Source of the DNA: Alistipes sp.
Lineage (GTDB): Bacteria > Bacteroidota > Bacteroidia > Bacteroidales > Rikenellaceae
Assembly (NCBI GenBank): GCA_017465575.1
Contig: JAFTVX010000018.1
Location: forward strand, 1-64,000
Direction of reading: 5' to 3'
DNA: 64,000 nucleotides
Shown: positions 63,725 through 64,000 of the stretch, piece by piece
Layout: every line of letters starts with the position of its first letter
How positions within the stretch are numbered: position 1 is the first letter of the stretch
Translations under genes and position numbers: made by a program
The notes under the pieces: model-generated
What the model was told of the DNA's origin: nothing
The model's database searches: none
What the model saw: the letters and a program-made list of their open reading frames with translations, nothing else

Positions 63725-64000
63725 ATGAAACGCTTCGTTATCTTAATCGTTAGTTTAGTTGCCTTGTGCGTAAGTGCATCGGCGCAACTTAGCGACCAAC
63801 AACAGATACAGAAGCTCAACTATCTCTATCAGCAGATACGAAACAACTATGTAGATGATGTGCCTCTTGAGCCATTGGTCGAAGAGGCAATCATCGCAAC
63901 TATCAAGGAGCTTGACCCACACTCAAGCTACCTTTCGAAGGAGGAGATGTCGGCATTGCAAAGTCGTCTAAGTGGCGAGTTTGCAGGTGTCGGCATCCGC
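63725..64000 (+). CDS. S41 C-terminal processing peptidase, 5' part
   Basis: The first 92 codons are in the window. Signal peptide (MKRFVILIVSLVALCVSASA), then the tail-specific protease N-terminal helices (LNYLYQQIRNNYVDDVPLEPLVEEAIIATIKELDPHSSYLSKEEM) and the start of the PDZ domain (GEFAGVGIR). This matches CtpA-like S41 serine peptidases. It is cut by the window end. It begins 16 bases after hisS. Confidence 0.9.
   Translation, partial: MKRFVILIVSLVALCVSASAQLSDQQQIQKLNYLYQQIRNNYVDDVPLEPLVEEAIIATIKELDPHSSYLSKEEMSALQSRLSGEFAGVGIR

Overview
The window reads as chromosomal DNA of a gut-type member of the Bacteroidales (phylum Bacteroidota). The reasons are the BACON-domain and DUF4252/DUF4836/DUF4919/DUF4251/DUF4491 families, a TonB-dependent receptor followed by a calycin-like lipoprotein, a CCDC81/HU-SPOR protein, a CBM20-carrying 4-alpha-glucanotransferase, a bile-salt-hydrolase-type enzyme, few Shine-Dalgarno sites, and many Bacteroidota promoters (TTG, 19-20 bp, then TAnnTTTG). 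Genus is uncertain; a Rikenellaceae/Alistipes-like organism is a guess. No insertion sequence, prophage, CRISPR array or rRNA was seen, so this is mostly core genome with lineage-specific envelope genes.

Layout. 1-3.3 kb: a truncated minus-strand gene, a BACON lipoprotein, and a channel-like protein paired with a lipoprotein. 3.4-5.8 kb: mscL, a YbaK-type tRNA deacylase and galK. 5.9-9.7 kb: the serine operon serC-serA-DUF1015, with stem-loops in every gap. 10-13.9 kb: yicC-gmk-nadD-DUF3109-M23/LysM. 14-18.9 kb: a minus-strand tripartite efflux operon (TolC, HlyD, MFS) plus a DUF4251 gene, behind a leader of about 210 nt. 18.9-22.7 kb: aroB, then a TonB receptor and calycin-like lipoprotein under a palindromic promoter. 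22.9-28.5 kb: rpiB, typA, and a HAD phosphatase with malQ. 28.6-37.3 kb, all minus: yajC, DUF1573, nusB, ffh, then ligA-dapA-DUF4919-clostripain. 37.4-45.3 kb: an acidic small protein, an LRR lipoprotein, a choloylglycine hydrolase, a DUF456 gene with a His/Cys protease-like lipoprotein, and regulator-lgt-HU/SPOR-GtrA. 45.4-48.6 kb: tRNA-Arg(CCG) and thrC-manA-luxR. 48.8-54.7 kb: a DUF4836 lipoprotein, an ABC ATPase, a FtsX-like permease, a GNAT and an ABC-F protein. 54.8-59.9 kb: a DcaP-like porin, DUF4491, and an ECF sigma/anti-sigma/barrel/three-DUF4252 operon. 59.9-64 kb: rubrerythrin, ettA, hisS and the start of an S41 protease.

The best candidates for undescribed biology are: (i) the ECF sigma operon carrying three tandem DUF4252 paralogs; (ii) the His205/Cys255 lipoprotein behind DUF456, whose promoter spacer is a perfect palindrome; (iii) the DUF4836-ABC-permease set; (iv) promoters with palindromes over the -7/-33 region, the strongest being the near-leaderless TonB receptor; (v) the serine operon with a DUF1015 protein carrying an ADGHHR motif. 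All coordinates, motifs and inverted repeats were read by eye; family names come from recognising motifs, not from database searches.
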